From: Cladorhizidae sp. MBARI D1340-BT2
Taxonomy: Eukaryota > Porifera > Demospongiae > Poecilosclerida > Cladorhizidae
Length of the DNA stretch: 64,000 bases
Reading direction: 5' to 3'
Assembly: GCA_028752905.1 (NCBI GenBank)
Contig: JAQNBH010000297.1
Location: forward strand, 1-64,000
In this document: positions 33,601-48,600 of the stretch, one piece after another
Position numbering within the stretch: the first letter of the stretch is position 1
Layout: every line of letters begins with the position of its first letter
Notes under the pieces: generated by a model
Told to the model about the DNA's origin: nothing
Database searches by the model: none
Seen by the model: the letters and a program-made list of their open reading frames with translations, nothing else
Made by a program: the position numbers and the translations under genes

Positions 33601-36600
33601 GGAACAATTGTGGATACTAACTCCTGGGGCTGGTTTTTCTAATTGTGGGCACCAACTCTCTGGGGCTGGCTTTTCTAATTGTGGACACTAATCTCTGGGG
33701 CTGGCTTTTCTAATTGTGTGCACCAACTCCCTGGGAGCCGTCTTTTCTAATTGTGGGCACCAACTCCCTGGGAACGGCTATTCTAATTGTGGGCACCAAC
33801 TTTCTGGGAACGGCTTTTCTAATTGTGGGCATCAACTCTCTGGGGCTGGCTTTTCTAATTGTGGGCACCAACTCTCGGGGGCTGGCTTTTCTAATTGTGG
33901 GTACCAACTCTCGGGGGCTGGCTTTTCTAATTGTGGGCACCAACTTTCTGGGGCTGGCTTTTCTAATTGTGGGCACCAACTCTCGGGGGCTGGCTTTTCT
34001 AATTGTGAGCACCAACTCTCTGGGGTTGGCTTTTCTAATTGCGGGCACCAACTCTCTGGGGCTGGCTTTTCTAATTGTGGGCACCAACTCTCGGGGGCTG
34101 GCTTTTCTAATTGTGGGCACCAACTCTCTGGGGCTGGCTTTTCTAATTGTGGGCACCAACTCTCTGGGGCTGGCTTTTCTAATTGCGGGCACCAACTCTC
34201 TGGGGCTTGCTTTACTAATTGTGGGCACCAACTCTCGGGGGCTGGCTTTTCTAATTGTGGGCACCAACTCTCTGGGGCTGGCTTTTCTAATTGCGGGCAC
34301 CAACTCTCTGGGGCTGGCTTTTCTAATTGCGGGCACCAACTCTCTGGGGCTGCCTTTTCTAATTGTGGGCACCAACTCTCTGGGGCTGGCTTTTCTAATT
34401 GTGTGGACTAACTCTCTGGTGCTGGCTTTTCTAATTGCGGGCACCAACTCTCTGGGTCTGGCTTTTCTAATTGTGGACACTAACTCTCTGGGGCTGGCTT
34501 TTCTAATTGCGGGCACCAACTCTCTGGAGCTGGCTTTTCTAATTGTGGGCATCAACTTTCTGGGAACGGCTTTTGTAATTGTGGGCATCAACTCTGGGAA
34601 CGGCTTTCCTAATTGTGGGTACTAACTCCTGGGGCTGGCTTTTCTAATTGTGGGCACCAACTCCCTGGGGTTGGCTTTTCTAATTGTGGGCACCATCACT
34701 GGGAACGGATTTTCTAATTGCGGGCATCAACTCTCTGGGAACAGCTATTCTAATTGTGGGCACGAACTTTCTGGGAACGGCTTTTCTAATTGTAGGCATA
34801 CAACTCTCTGGGGCTGGCTTTTCTAATTGTGGGCACCAACTTTCTGGGAACGGCTTTTCTAATTGTGGGCACCAACTCTCTGGGGCTGGCTTTTCTAATT
34901 GCGGGCACTAACTCTCTGGGTCTGGCTTTTCTAATTGTGGGCACCAACTCTCTGGGGCTGGCTTTTCTAATTGTGGGCACCAACTCTCTGGGAGCCGTCT
35001 TTTCTAATTGCGGGCACCAACTCTCTGGGGCAGGCTTTTCTAATTGTGGGCACCAACTCTCTGGGGCTGGCTTTTCTAATTGTGGGCACCAACTCTCTGG
35101 GGCTGGGGCTGGCTTTTCTAATTGTGGGCACCAACTCTCTGGGGCTGGCTTTTCTAATTGTGGGCACCAACTTTCTGGGAACGGCTTTTCTAATTGTGGG
35201 CACCAACTCTCTGGGGCTGGCTTTTCTAATTGACTCGCTGGGGCTGGCTTTTCTAATTGTGGGCACCAACTCTCTGGGGCTGTCTTTTATAATTGAGGGC
35301 CAACTCTCTGGGGCTGGCTTTTCTAATTGTGGGCACCAACTCTCTGGGGCTGGCTTTTCTAATTGTGGGCACCAACTTTCTGGGAACGGCTTTTGTAATT
35401 GTGGGCATCAACTCTCTGGGAACGGCTTTCCTAATTGTGGGTACTAACTCCTGGGGCTGGCTTTTCTAATTGTGGGCACCAACTCTCTGGGGCTGGCTTT
35501 TCTAATTGTGTGCACCAACTCCCTGGGGTTGGCTTTTCCAATTGTGGGCACCATCACTGGGAACGGATTTTCTAAGTGCGGGCATCAACTCTCTGGGAAC
35601 GGCTATTCTAATTGTGGGCATCAACTCTCTGGGAACGGCTTTCCTAATTGTGGGCACTAACTCTCTGGGGCTGGCTTTTCTAATTGTGGGCACCAACTCT
35701 CTGGGGCTGGCTTTTCTAATTGTGGGCACCAACTCTCTGGGACTGGCTTTTCTAATTGTGTGCACTAACTCTCTGGGGCTGGCTTTTCTAATTGCGGGCA
35801 GCAACTCTCGGGGGCTGGCTTTTCTAATTGTGGGCACCACAACTCTCTGGGGCTGGCTTTTCTAATTGCGGGCACCAACTCTCTGGGGCTGGCTTTTCTA
35901 ATTGTGGGCACCAACTCTCTGGGGCTGGCTTTTCTAATTGCGGGCACCAACTCTCTGGGGCTGGCTTTTCTAATTGTGGGCACCAACTCTCTGGGTCTGG
36001 CTTTTCTAATTGTGTGCACCAACTCTCTGGGGCTGGCTTTTCTAATTGTGTGCACTAACTCTCTGGGGCTGGCTTTTCTAATTGTGGGCGCCAACTCTCT
36101 GGGGCTGGCTATTCTAATTGTGGGCACCAACTCTCTGAGGCTGGCTTTTCTAATTGTGGGCACTAACTCTCTGGGGCTGGCTTTTCTAATTGCGGGCACC
36201 AACTCTCTGGGGCTGGCTTTTCTAATTGTGTGCACCAACTCTGTGGGGCTGGCTTTTCTAATTGTGGGCACCAACTTTCTGGGAACGGCTTTTGTAATTG
36301 TGGGCATCAACTCTCTGGGAACGGCTATTCTAATTGTGGGCACCAACTTTCTGGGAACGGCTTTTCTAATTGTGTGTACTAACTCTCTGGGGCTGGCTTT
36401 TCTAATTGTGGGCACCAACTCTCTGGGGCAGGCTTTTCTAATTGCGGGCAGCAACTCTCTGTGGCTGGCTTTTCTAATTGTGGATGCCAACTCTCTGGGA
36501 CTGGCTTTTCTAATTGCAGGCAGCAACTCTCTGGGCTGGCTTTTCTAATTGTGGATGCCAACTCTCTGGAGCCGGCTTTTCTAATTGTGGGCACCAACTC

Positions 36601-39600
36601 TCTGGGGCTGGCTTTTCTTATTGTGGGCACCAACTCTCTGGGGCTGGCTTTTCTAATTGTGGGCACCAACTCTCTGGGGCTGGCTTTTCTAATTGTGGGC
36701 ACCAACTCTCTGGGGCTGGCTTTTCTAATTGTGGGCGCCAACTCTCTGTGGCTGGCTTTTCTAATTGTGGGCGCCAACTCTCTGGGACTGGCTTTTCTAA
36801 TTGTGTGCACTAACTCTCTATGGCTGGCTTTTCTAATTGTGGGCACGAACTCTCTGGGACTGGCTCTTCTAATTGTGTGCACCAACTCTCTGGGGCAGGC
36901 TTTTCTAATTGCGGGCACTAACTCTCTGGGGCTGACTTTTCTAATTGTGGGCACCAACTCTCTGGGTCTGGCTTTTCTAATTGTGGGCACCAACTCTCTG
37001 GGGCTGGCTTTTCTAATTGTGGGCACCAACTCTCTGGGAGCCGTCTTTTCTAATTGTGGGCAACAACTCACTGGGAACGGATTTTCTAATTGTGGGTACT
37101 AACTCCTGGGGCTGGCTTTTCTAATTGTGGGCACCAACTTTCTGGGAACGGCTTTTCTAATTGTGGGCACCAACTCTCTGGGGCAGGCTTTTCTAATTGT
37201 GGGCACCAACTCTCTGGGGCTGGCTTTTCTAATTGTGGGCACCAACTCTCTGGGGCTGGGGCAGGCTTTTCTAATTGTGGGCACCAACTCTCTGGGGCTG
37301 GCTTTTCTAACTGTGTGCACTAACTCTCTGGGGCTGGCTTTTCTAATTGTGGGCACCAACTCTCTGGGGCTGGGGCTGGCTTTTCTAATTGTGGGCACCA
37401 ACTCTCTGGGGCTGGCTTTTCTAATTGCGGGCACCAACTCTCTGGGGCTGGCTTTTCTAATTGCGGGCACCAACTCTCTGGAGCTGGCTTTTCTAATTGT
37501 GGGCACCAACTCTCTGGGGCTGGCTTTTCTAATTGACTCTCTGGGGCTGGCTTTTCTAATTGAGGGCCTAACTCTCTGTGGCTGGCTTTTCTATTGTGTG
37601 CGCACCAACTCTCTGGGTCTGGCTTTTCTAATTGTGGGCACCAACTCTCTGGGGCTGGCTTTTCTAATTGTGGGCACCAACTCTATGGGAGCCGTCTTTT
37701 CTAATTGTGGGCAACAACTCTCTGTGGCTGGCTTTTCTAATTGTGTGCACTAACTCTCTGGGGCTGGCTTTTCTAATTGTGGGCACCAACTCTATGGAGC
37801 TGGCTTTTCTAATTGTGGGCGCCAACTCTCTGTGGCTGGCTTTTCTAATTGTGTGCACTAACTCTCTGGGGCTGGCTTTTCTAATTGTGTGCACTAACTC
37901 TCTGGGGCTGGGGCTGGCTTTTCTAATTGTGGGCACCAACTCCCTGGGGTTGGCTTTTCTAATTGTGGGCACCATCACTGGGAACGGATTTTCTAATTGC
38001 GGGCATCAACTCTCTGAGAACGGCTATTCTAATTGTGGGCACCAACTCTCTGGGGCTGGTTTTTCTAATTGTGTGCACTAACTCTCTGGGGCTGGCTTTT
38101 ATAATTGAGGGCCTAACTCTCTGGGGCTGGCTTTTCTAATTGTGGATGCCAACTCTCTGGGACTGGCTTTTCTAATTGTGGGCACCAACTCTCTGGGGCT
38201 GGCTTTTCTAATTGTGTGCAATAACTCTCTGGTGCTGGCTTTTCTGATTGTGCACCAACTCTCTGGGTCTGGCTTTTCTAATTGTGGGCACCAACTCTCT
38301 GGGGCTGGCTTTTCTAATTGTGGGCACCAACTCCCTGGGGTTGGCTTTTCTAATTGTGGGCACCATCACTGGAATGGATTTTCTAATTGCGGGCATCAAC
38401 TCTCTGAGAACGGCTATTCTAATTGTGGGCACCAACTTTCTGGGAACGGCTTTTCTAATTGTGGATGCCAACTCTCTGGGACTGGCTTTTCTAATTGTGG
38501 GCACCAACTCTCTGGGGCTAATTGTGGGCACCAACTCTCTGGAGCCGGCTTTTCTAATTGTGGGCACCAACTCTCTGGGGCTGGCTTTTCTAATTGCGGG
38601 CACCAACTCTCTGGGGCTGGCTTTTCTAATTGCGGGCACCAACTCTCTGGGGCTGGCTTTTCTAATTGTGGGCACCAACTCTCTGTGGCTGGCTTTTCTA
38701 ATTGTGGGCGCCAACTCTCTGTGGCTGGCTTTTCTAATTGTGGGCAACAACTCACTGGGACTGGCTTTTCTAATTGTGTGCACTAACTCTCTGGGGCTGG
38801 CTTTTCTAATTGTGGGCACCAACTCTCTGGGGCTGGCTTTTCTAATTGTGGGCACCAACTCTCGGGGGGTGGCTTTTCTAATTGTGGGCACCAACTCTCT
38901 GGGACTGGCCTTTCTAATTGTGTGGACTAACTCTCTGGGGCTGGATTTTCTAATTGCGGGCACCAACTCTCTGGGGCTGGGGCTGGCTTTTCTAATTGCG
39001 GGCACCAACTCTCTGGAGCTGGCTTTTCTAATTGTGGGCACCAACTCTCTGGGGCTGGCTTTTCTAATTGAGGGCCTAACTCTCTGGGTCTGGCTTTTCT
39101 AATTGCGGGCAGCAACTCTCTGGGGCTGGCTTTTCTAATTGTGTGCACTAACTCTCTGGGGCTGGCTTTTCTAATTGTGGGCACCAACTCTCTGGGGCTG
39201 GCTTTTCTAATTGTGGGCACCAACTCTCTGGGGCTGGCTTTTCTAATTGTGGACACTAACTCTCTGGGGCTGGCTTTTCTAATTGCGGGCACCAACTCTC
39301 TGGAGCTGGCTTTTCTAATTGTGGGCACCAACTCTCTGGGGCTGGCTTTTCTAATTGTGGGCACCAACTCTCTGGGGCTGGCTTTTCTAATTGTGGGCGC
39401 CAACTCTCTGTGGCTGGCTTTTCTAATTGTGGGCGCCAACTCTCTGGGACTGGCTTTTCTAATTGTGTGCACTAACTCTCTGGGGCTGGCTTTTCTAATT
39501 GCGGGCACTAACTCTCTGGGGCTGGCTTTTCTAATTGCGGGCACTAACTCTCTGGGGCTGGCTTTTCTAATTGTGGGCACCAACTCTCTGGGACTGGCTT

Positions 39601-42600
39601 TTCTAATTGAGGGCCTAACTCTCTGGGGCTAATTGTGGGCACCAACTCTCTGGGGCTGGCTTTTCTAATTGCGGGCACCAACTCTCTGGGGCTGGCTTTC
39701 CTAATTGTGGGTACTAACTCCTGGGGCTGGCTTTTCTAATTGTGGGCACCAACTCTCTGGGGTTGGCTTTTCTAATTGTGGGCACCAACTCTCTCGGACT
39801 GGCTTTTCTAATTGTGGGCACCAACTCTCTGGGGCTGGCTTTTCTAATTGTGGGCACCAACTCTCTGGGGCTGGGGCTGGCTTTTCTAATTGTGGGCACC
39901 AACTCTCTGGGTCTGGCTTTTCTAATTGTGGGCACCAACTCTCTGGGGCTGGCTTTTCTAATTGAGGGCCTAACTCTCTGGGGCTAATTGTAGGCACCAA
40001 CTCTCTGGGGCTGGCTTTTCTAATTGCGGGCACCAACTCTCTGGGGCTGGCTTTTCTAATTGTGGGCATCAACTTTCTGGGAACGGCTTTTGTAATTATG
40101 GGCATCAACTCTCTGGGAACGGCTTTCCTAATTGTGGGTACTAACTCCTGGAGCTGGTTTTTCTAATTGTGGGCACCAACTCTCTGGGGCTGGCTTTTCT
40201 AATTGTGGACACCAATCTCTGGGGCTGGCTTTTCTAATTGTGGGCACCAACTCCCTGGGAGCCGTCTTTTCTAATTGTGGGCACCAACTCCCTGGGAACG
40301 GCTATTCTAATTGTGGGCACCAACTTTCTGGGAACGGCTTTTCTAATTGTGGGCATCAACTCTCTGGGGCTGGCTTTTCTAATTGTGGGCACCAACTCTC
40401 GGGGGCTGGCTTTTCTAATTGTGGGCACCAACTCTCGGGGGTTGGCTTTTCTAATTGTGGGCACCAACTCTCTGGGGCTGGCTTTTCTAATTGTGGGCAC
40501 CAACTCTCGGGGGCTGGCTTTTCTAATTGTGAGCACCAACTCTCTGGGGTTGGCTTTTCTAATTGCGGGCACCAACTCTCTGGGGCTGGCTTTTCTAATT
40601 GTGGGCACCAACTCTCGGGGGCTGGCTTTTCTAATTGTGGGCACCAACTCTCTGGGGCTGGCTTTTCTAATTGTGGGCACCAACTCTCTGGGGCTGGCTT
40701 TTCTAATTGCGGGCACCAACTCTCTGGGGCTTGCTTTACTAATTGTGGGCAACAACTCTCGGGGGCTGGCTTTTCTAATTGTGGGCACCAACTCTCTGGG
40801 GCTGGCTTTTCTAATTGCGGGCACCAACTCTCTGGGGCTGGCTTTTCTAATTGCGGGCACCAACTCTCTGGGGCTGCCTTTTCTAATTGTGGGCACCAAC
40901 TCTCTGGGGCTGGCTTTTCTAATTGTGTGGACTAACTCTCTGAGGCTGTTTTTCTAATTGCGGGCACCAACTCTCTGGAGCTGGCTTTTCTAATTGTGGA
41001 CACTAACTCTCTGGGGCTGGTTTTCTAATTGCGGGCACCAACTCTCTGGAGCTGGCTTTTCCAATTGTGGGCATCAACTTTCTGGGAACGGCTTTTGTAA
41101 TTGTGGGCATCAACTCTGGGAACGGCTTTCCTAATTGTGGGTACTAACTCCTGGGGCTGGCTTTTCTAATTGTGGGCACCAACTCCCTGGGGTTGGCTTT
41201 TCTAATTGTGGGCACCATCACTGGGATAATTGCGGGCATCAACTCTCTGGGAACGGCTATTCTAATTGTGGGCACGAACTTTCTGGGAACGGCTTTTCTA
41301 ATTGTGGGCATACAACTCTCTGGGGCTGGCTTTTCTAATTGTGGGCACCAACTCTCTGGGGCTGGCTTTTCTAATTGCGGGCACTAACTCTCTGGGTCTG
41401 GCTTTTCTAATTGTGGGCACCAACTCTCTGGGGCTGGCTTTTCTAATTGTGGGCACCAACTCTCTGGGAGTCGTCTTTTCTAACTGTGGGCAACAACTCA
41501 CTGGGAACGGATTTTCTAATTGTGGGCACCAACTCTCTGGGGCTGGCTTTTCTAATTGTGGGCACCAACTTTCTGGGAACGGCTTTTCTAATTGTGGGCA
41601 CCAACTCTCTGGGGCTGGCTTTTCTAATTGTCAACTCTCTGGGGCTGGGGCTGGCTTTTCTAATTGTGGGCACCAACTCTCTGGGGCTGGCTTTTCTAAT
41701 TGTGTGGACTAACTCTCTGGGGCTGGATTTTCTAATTGCGGGCACCAACTCTCTGGGGCTGGGGCTGGCTTTTCTAATTGTGGGCACCAACTCTCTGGGG
41801 CTGGCTTTTCTAATTGCGGGCACCAACTCTCTGGGGCTGGCTTTTCTAATTGCGGGCACCAACTCTCTGGAGCTGGCTTTTCTAATTGTGGGCACCAACT
41901 CTCTGGGGCTGGCTTTTCTAATTGAGGGCCTAACTCTCTGGGGCTAATTGTGGGCACCAACTCTCTGGGGCTGGCTTTTCTAATTGCGGGCACCAACTCT
42001 CTGGGGCTGGCTTTCCTAATTGTGGGTACTAACTCCTGGGGCTGGCTTTTCTAATTGTGGGCACCAACTCTCTGGGGTTGGCTTTTCTAATTGTGGGCAC
42101 CAACTCTCTCGGACTGGCTTTTCTAATTGTGGGCACCAACTCTCTGGGGCTGGCTTTTCTAATTGTGGGCACCAACTCTCGGGGGCTGGCTTTTCTAATT
42201 GTGGGCATCAACTCTCTGAGAACGGCTATTCTAATTGTGGGCACCAACTCTCTGGGGCTGGTTTTTCTAATTGTGTGCACTAACTCTCTGGGGCTGGCTT
42301 TTCTAATTGTGGGCACCAACTCTCTGGGTCTGGCTTTTCTAATTGTGGGCACCAACTCTCTGGTGGCTGGCTTTTCTAATTGTGGGCACCAACTCTCTGG
42401 GAGCCGTCTTTTCTAATTGTGGGCAACAACTCACTGGGACTGGCTTTTCTAATTGTGGGCACCAACTCTCGGGGGCTGGCTTTTCTAATTGTGGGCACCA
42501 ACTCTCTGGGACTGGCCTTTCTAATTGTGGGCACCAACTCTCTGGGGCTGGCTTTTCTAATTGTGTGGACTAACTCTCTGGGGCTGGATTTTCTAATTGC

Positions 42601-45600
42601 GGGCACCAACTCTCTGGAGCTGGCTTTTCTAATTGTGGGCACCAACTCTCTGGGGCTGGCTTTTCTAATTGAGGGCCTAACTCTCTGGGTCTGGCTTTTC
42701 TAATTGCGGGCAGCAACTCTCTGGGGCTGGCTTTTCTAATTGTGTGCACTAACTCTCTGGGGCTGGCTTTTCTAATTGTGGGCACCAACTCTCTGGGGCT
42801 GGCTTTTCTAATTGTGGGCACCAACTCTCTGGGGCTGGCTTTTCTAATTGTGGACACTAACTCTCTGGGGCTGGCTTTTCTAATTGCGGGCACCAACTCT
42901 CTGGAGCTGGCTTTTCTAATTGTGGGCACCAACTCTCTGGGGCTGGCTTTTCTAATTGTGGGAACCAACTCTCTGGGGCTGGCTTTTCTAATTGTGTGCA
43001 CTAACTCTCTGGGGCTGGCTTTTCTAATTGCGGGCACTAACTCTCTGGGGCTGGCTTTTCTAATTGCGGCACTAACTCTCTGGGGCTGGCTTTTCTAATT
43101 GTGGGCACCAACTCTCTGGGGCTGGCTTTTCTAATTGTGGGCACCAACTTTCTGGGAACGGCTTTTCTAATTGTGGGCACCAACTCTTTGGGGCAGGCTT
43201 TTCTAATTGTGGGTACCAACTCTCGGGGGCTGGATTTTCTAATTGTGGGCACCAACTTTCTGGGGCTGGCTTTTCTAATTGTGGGCACCAACTCTCGGGG
43301 GCTGGCTTTTCTAATTGTGAGCACCAACTCTCTGGGGTTGGCTTTTCTAATTGCGGGCACCAACTCTCTGGGGCTGGCTTTTCTAATTGTGGGCACCAAC
43401 TCTCGGGGGCTGGCTTTTCTAATTGTGGGCACCAACTCTCTGGGGCTGGCTTTTCTAATTGTGGGCACCAACTCTCTGGGGCTGGCTTTTCTAATTGTGG
43501 GCACCAACTCTCTGGGGCTTGCTTTACTAATTGTGGGCACCAACTCTCGGGGGCTGGCTTTTCTAATTGTGGGCACCAACTCTCTGGGGCTGGCTTTTCT
43601 AATTGCGGGCACCAACTCTCTGGGGCTGGCTTTTCTAATTGCGGGCACCAACTCTCTGGGGCTGCCTTTTCTAATTGTGGGCACCAACTCTCTGGGGCTG
43701 GCTTTTCTAATTGTGTGGACTAACTCTCTGGGGCTGGCTTTTCTAATTGTGGGCACCAACTCTCTGGGGCTGGCTTTTCTAATTGTGGACACCAACTCTC
43801 TGGGGCTGGCTTTTCTAATTGCGGGCACCAACTCTCTGGAGCTGGCTTTTCTAATTGTGGGCATCAACTTTCTGGGAACGGCTTTTGTAATTGTGGGCAT
43901 CAACTCTGGGAACGGCTTTCCTAATTGTGGGTACTAACTCCTGGGGCTGGCTTTTCTAATTGTGGGCACCAACTCCCTGGGGTTGGCTTTTCTAATTGTG
44001 GGCACCATCACTGGGAACGGATTTTCTAATTGCGGGCATCAACTCTCTGGGAACGGCTATTCTAATTGTGGGCACGAACTTTCTGGGAACGGCTTTTCTA
44101 ATTGTAGGCATACAACTCTCTGGGGCTGGCTTTTCTAATTGTGGGCACCAACTTTCTGGGAACGGCTTTTCTAATTGTGGGCACCAACTCTCTGGGGCTG
44201 GCTTTTCTAATTGCGGGCACTAACTCTCTGGGTCTGGCTTTTCTAATTGTGGGCACCAACTCTCTGGGGCTGGCTTTTCTAATTGTGGGCACCAACTCTC
44301 TGGGAGCCGTCTTTTCTAATTGTGGGCAACAACTCACTGGGGCTGGGGCTGGCTTTTCTAATTGTGGGCACCAACTCTCTGGGGCTGGCTTTTCTAATTG
44401 CGGGCACCAACTCTCTGGGGCTGGCTTTTCTAATTGCGGGCACCAACTCTCTGGAGCTGGCTTTTCTAATTGTGGGCACCAACTCTCTGGGGCTGGCTTT
44501 TCTAATTGAGGACTCTCTGGGGCTAATTGTGGGCACCAACTCTCTGGGGCTGGCTTTTCTAATTGCGGGCAGCAACTCTCTGGGGCTGGCTTTTCTAATT
44601 GTGTGCACTAACTCTCTGGGGCTGGCTTTTCTAATTGTGGGCACCAACTCTCTGGGGCTGGCTTTTCTAATTGTGGGCACCAACTCTCTGGGGCTGGCTT
44701 TTCTAATTGTGGACACTAACTCTCTGGGGCTGGCTTTTCTAATTGCGGGCACCAACTCTCTGGAGCTGGCTTTTCTAATTGTGGGCACCAACTCTCTGGG
44801 GCTGGCTTTTCTAATTGTGGGCACCAACTCTCTGGGGCTGGCTTTTCTAATTGTGGGCGCCAACTCTCTGTGGCTGGCTTTTCTAATTGTGGGCGCCAAC
44901 TCTCTGGGACTGGCTTTTCTAATTGTGTGCACTAACTCTCTGGGGCTGGCTTTTCTAATTGCGGGCACTAACTCTCTGGGGCTGGCTTTTCTAATTGCGG
45001 GCACTAACTCTCTGGGGCTGGCTTTTCTAATTGTGGGCACCAACTCTCTGGGGCAGGCTTTTCTAATTGTGGGCACCAACTCTCTGGGGCTGGTTTTTCT
45101 AATTGTGGGCACCAACTCTCTGGTGGCTGGCTTTTCTAATTGTGGGCACCAACTCTCTGGGGCTGGGGCTGGCTTTTCTAATTGTGGGCACCAACTCTCT
45201 GGGGCTGGCTTTTCTAATTGTGGGCACCAACTCTCTGGGGCTGGCTTTTCTAATTGAGGGCCTAACTCTCTGGGGCTAATTGTGGGCACCAACTCTCTGG
45301 GGCTGGCTTTTCTAATTGCGGGCACCAACTCTCTGGGGCTGGCTTTTCTAATTGTGGGCACCAACTCTCTGGGGCTGGCTTTTCTAATTGTGGGCATCAA
45401 CTTTCTGGGAACGGCTTTTGTAATTGTGGGCATCAACTCTCTGGGAATGGCTTTCCTAATTGTGGGTACTAACTCCTGGGGCTGGTTTTTCTAATTGTGG
45501 GCACCAACTCTCTGGGGCTGGCTTTTCTAATTGTGGACACCAATCTCTGGGGCTGGCTTTTCTAATTGTGGGCACCAACTCCCTGGGAGCCGTCTTTTCT

Positions 45601-48600
45601 AATTGTGGGCACCAACTCCCTGGGAACGGCTATTCTAATTGTGGGCACCAACTTTCTGGGGCTGGCTTTTCTAATTGTGGGCATCAACTCTCTGGGGCTG
45701 GCTTTTCTAATTGTGGGCACCAACTCTCGGGGGCTGGCTTTTCGAATTGTGGGCACCAACTCTCGGGAGCTGGCTTTTCTAATTGTGGGCACCAACTTTC
45801 TGGGGCTGGCTTTTCTAATTGTGGGCACCAACTCTCGGGGGCTGGCTTTTCTAATTGTGAGCACCAACTCTCTGGGGTTGGCTTTTCTAATTGCGGGCAC
45901 CAACTCTCTGGGGCTGGCTTTTCTAATTGTGGGCACCAACTCTCGGGGGCTGGCTTTTCTAATTGTGGGCACCAACTCTCTGGGGCTGGCTTTTCTAATT
46001 GTGGGCACCAACTCTCTGGGGCTGGCTTTTCTAATTGCGGGCACCAACTCTCTGGGGCTTGCTTTACTAATTGTGGGCACCAACTCTCGGGGGCTGGCTT
46101 TTCTAATTGTGGGCACCAACTCTCTGGGGCTGGCTTTTCTAATTGCGGGCACCAACTCTCTGGGGCTGGCTTTTCTAATTGCGGGCACCAACTCTCTGGG
46201 GCTGCCTTTTCTAATTGTGGGCACCAACTCTCTGGGGCTGGCTTTTCTAATTGTGTGGACTAACTCTCTGGGGCTGGATTTTCTAATTGCGGGCACCAAC
46301 TCTCTGGGGCTGGCTTTTCTAATTGTGGACACTAACTCTCTGGGGCTGGCTTTTCTAATTGTGGGCATCAACTTTCTGGGAACGGCTTTTGTAATTGTGG
46401 GCATCAACTCTGGGAACGGCTTTCCTAATTGTGGGTACTAACTCCTGGGGCTGGCTTTTCTAATTGTGGGCACCAACTCCCTGGGGTTGGCTTTTCTAAT
46501 TGTTGGCACCATCACTGGGAACAGATTTTCTAATTGCGGGCATCAACTCTCTGGGAACGGCTATTCTAATTGTGGGCACGAACTTTCTGGGAACGGCTTT
46601 TCTAATTGTGGGCATACAACTCTCTGGGGCTGGCTTTTCTAATTGTGGGCACCAACTTTCTGGGAACGGCTTTTCTAATTGTGGGCACCAACTCTCTGGG
46701 GCTGGCTTTTCTAATTGCGGGCACTAACTCTCTGGGTCTGTCTTTTCTAATTGTGGGCAACAACTCGCTGGGAACGGATTTTCTAATTGTGCGCACCAAC
46801 TCTCTGGGGCTGGCTTTTCTAATTGTGGGCACCAACTTTCTGGGAACGGCTTTTCTAATTGTGGGCACCAACTCTCTGGGGCAGGCTTTTCTAATTGTGG
46901 GCACCAACTCTCTGGGGCTGGCTTTTCTAATTGTGGGCACCAACTCTCTGGGGCTGGGGCTGGCTTTTCTAATTGTGGGCACCAACTCTCTGGGGCTGGC
47001 TTTTCTAATTGCGGGCACCAACTCTCTGGGGCTGGCTTTTCTAATTGCGGGCACCAACTCTCTGGAGCTGGCTTTTCTAATTGTGGGCACCAACTCTCTG
47101 GGGCTGGCTTTTCTAATTGAGGGCCTAACTCTCTGGGGCTAATTGTGGGCACCAACTCTCTGGGGCTGGCTTTTCTAATTGCGGGCACCAACTCTCTGGG
47201 GCTGGCTTTTCTAATTGTGGGCACCAACTCTCTGGGGCTGGCTTTTCTAATTGCGGGCACCAACTCTCTGGGCTGGCTTTTCTAATTGCGGGCACCAACT
47301 CTCTGGAGCTGGCTTTTCTAATTGTGGGTACCAACTCTCTGGGGCTGGCTTTTCTAATTGTGGGCATCAACTTTCTGGGAACGGCTTTTGTAATTGTGGG
47401 CATCAACTCTCTGGGAACGGCTTTCCTAATTGTGGGTACTAACTCCTGGGGCTGGCTTTTCTAATTGTGGGCACCAACTCTCTGGGTCTGGCTTTTCTAA
47501 TTGTGGGCACCAACTCTCTGGGGTTGGCTTTTCTAATTGTGGGCACCAACTCTCTCGGACTGGCTTTTCTAATTGTGGGCACCAACTCTCTGGGGCTGGC
47601 TTTTCTAATTGTGGACACCAATCTCTGGGGCTGGCTTTTCTAATTGTGGGCACCAACTCCCTGGGAGCCGTCTTTTCTAATTGTGGGCAACAACTCTCTG
47701 GGGCTGGCTTTTCTAATTGTGGGCACCAACTCTCGGGGGCTGGCTTTTCTAATTGTGGGCACCAACTCTCTGGGGCTGGCTTTTCTAATTGCGGGCACCA
47801 ACTCTCTGGGGTTGGCTTTTCTAATTGCGGGCACCAACTCTCTGGGGCTGGCTTTTCTAATTGTGGGCACCAACTTTCTGGGGCAGGCTTTTCTAATTGT
47901 GGGCACCAACTCTCTGGGGCAGGCTTTTCTAATTGTGGGCACCAACTCTCTGGAGCTGGCTTTTCTAATTGTGGGCACCAACTCTCTGGGGCTGGGGCTG
48001 GCTTTTCTAATTGTGGGCACCAACTCTCTGGGGCTGGCTTTTCTAATTGCGGGCACCAACTCTCTGGGGCTGGCTTTTCTAATTGCGGGCACCAACTCTC
48101 TGGAGCTGGCTTTTCTAATTGTGGGCACCAACTCTCTGGGGCTGGCTTTTCTAATTGAGGGCCTAACTCTCTGGGGCTAATTGTGGGCACCAACTCTCTG
48201 GGGCTGGCTTTTCTAATTGTGGGCACCAACTCCCTGGAGCTGGCTTTTCTAATTGTGGGTACCAACTCTCTGGGGCTGGCTTTTCTAATTGTGGGCATCA
48301 ACTTTCTGGGAACGGCTTTTGTAATTGTGGGCATCAACTCTCTGGGAACGGCTTTCCTAATTGTGGGTACTAACTCCTGGGGCTGGCTTTTCTAATTGTG
48401 GGCACCAACTCTCTGGGTCTGGCTTTTCTAATTGTGGGCACCAACTCTCTGGGGTTGGCTTTTCTAATTGTGGGCACCAACTCTCTCGGACTGGCTTTTC
48501 TAATTGTGGGCACCAACTCTCTGGGGCTGGCTTTTCTAATTGTGGACACCAATCTCTGGGGCTGGCTTTTCTAATTGTGGGCACCAACTCCCTGGGAGCC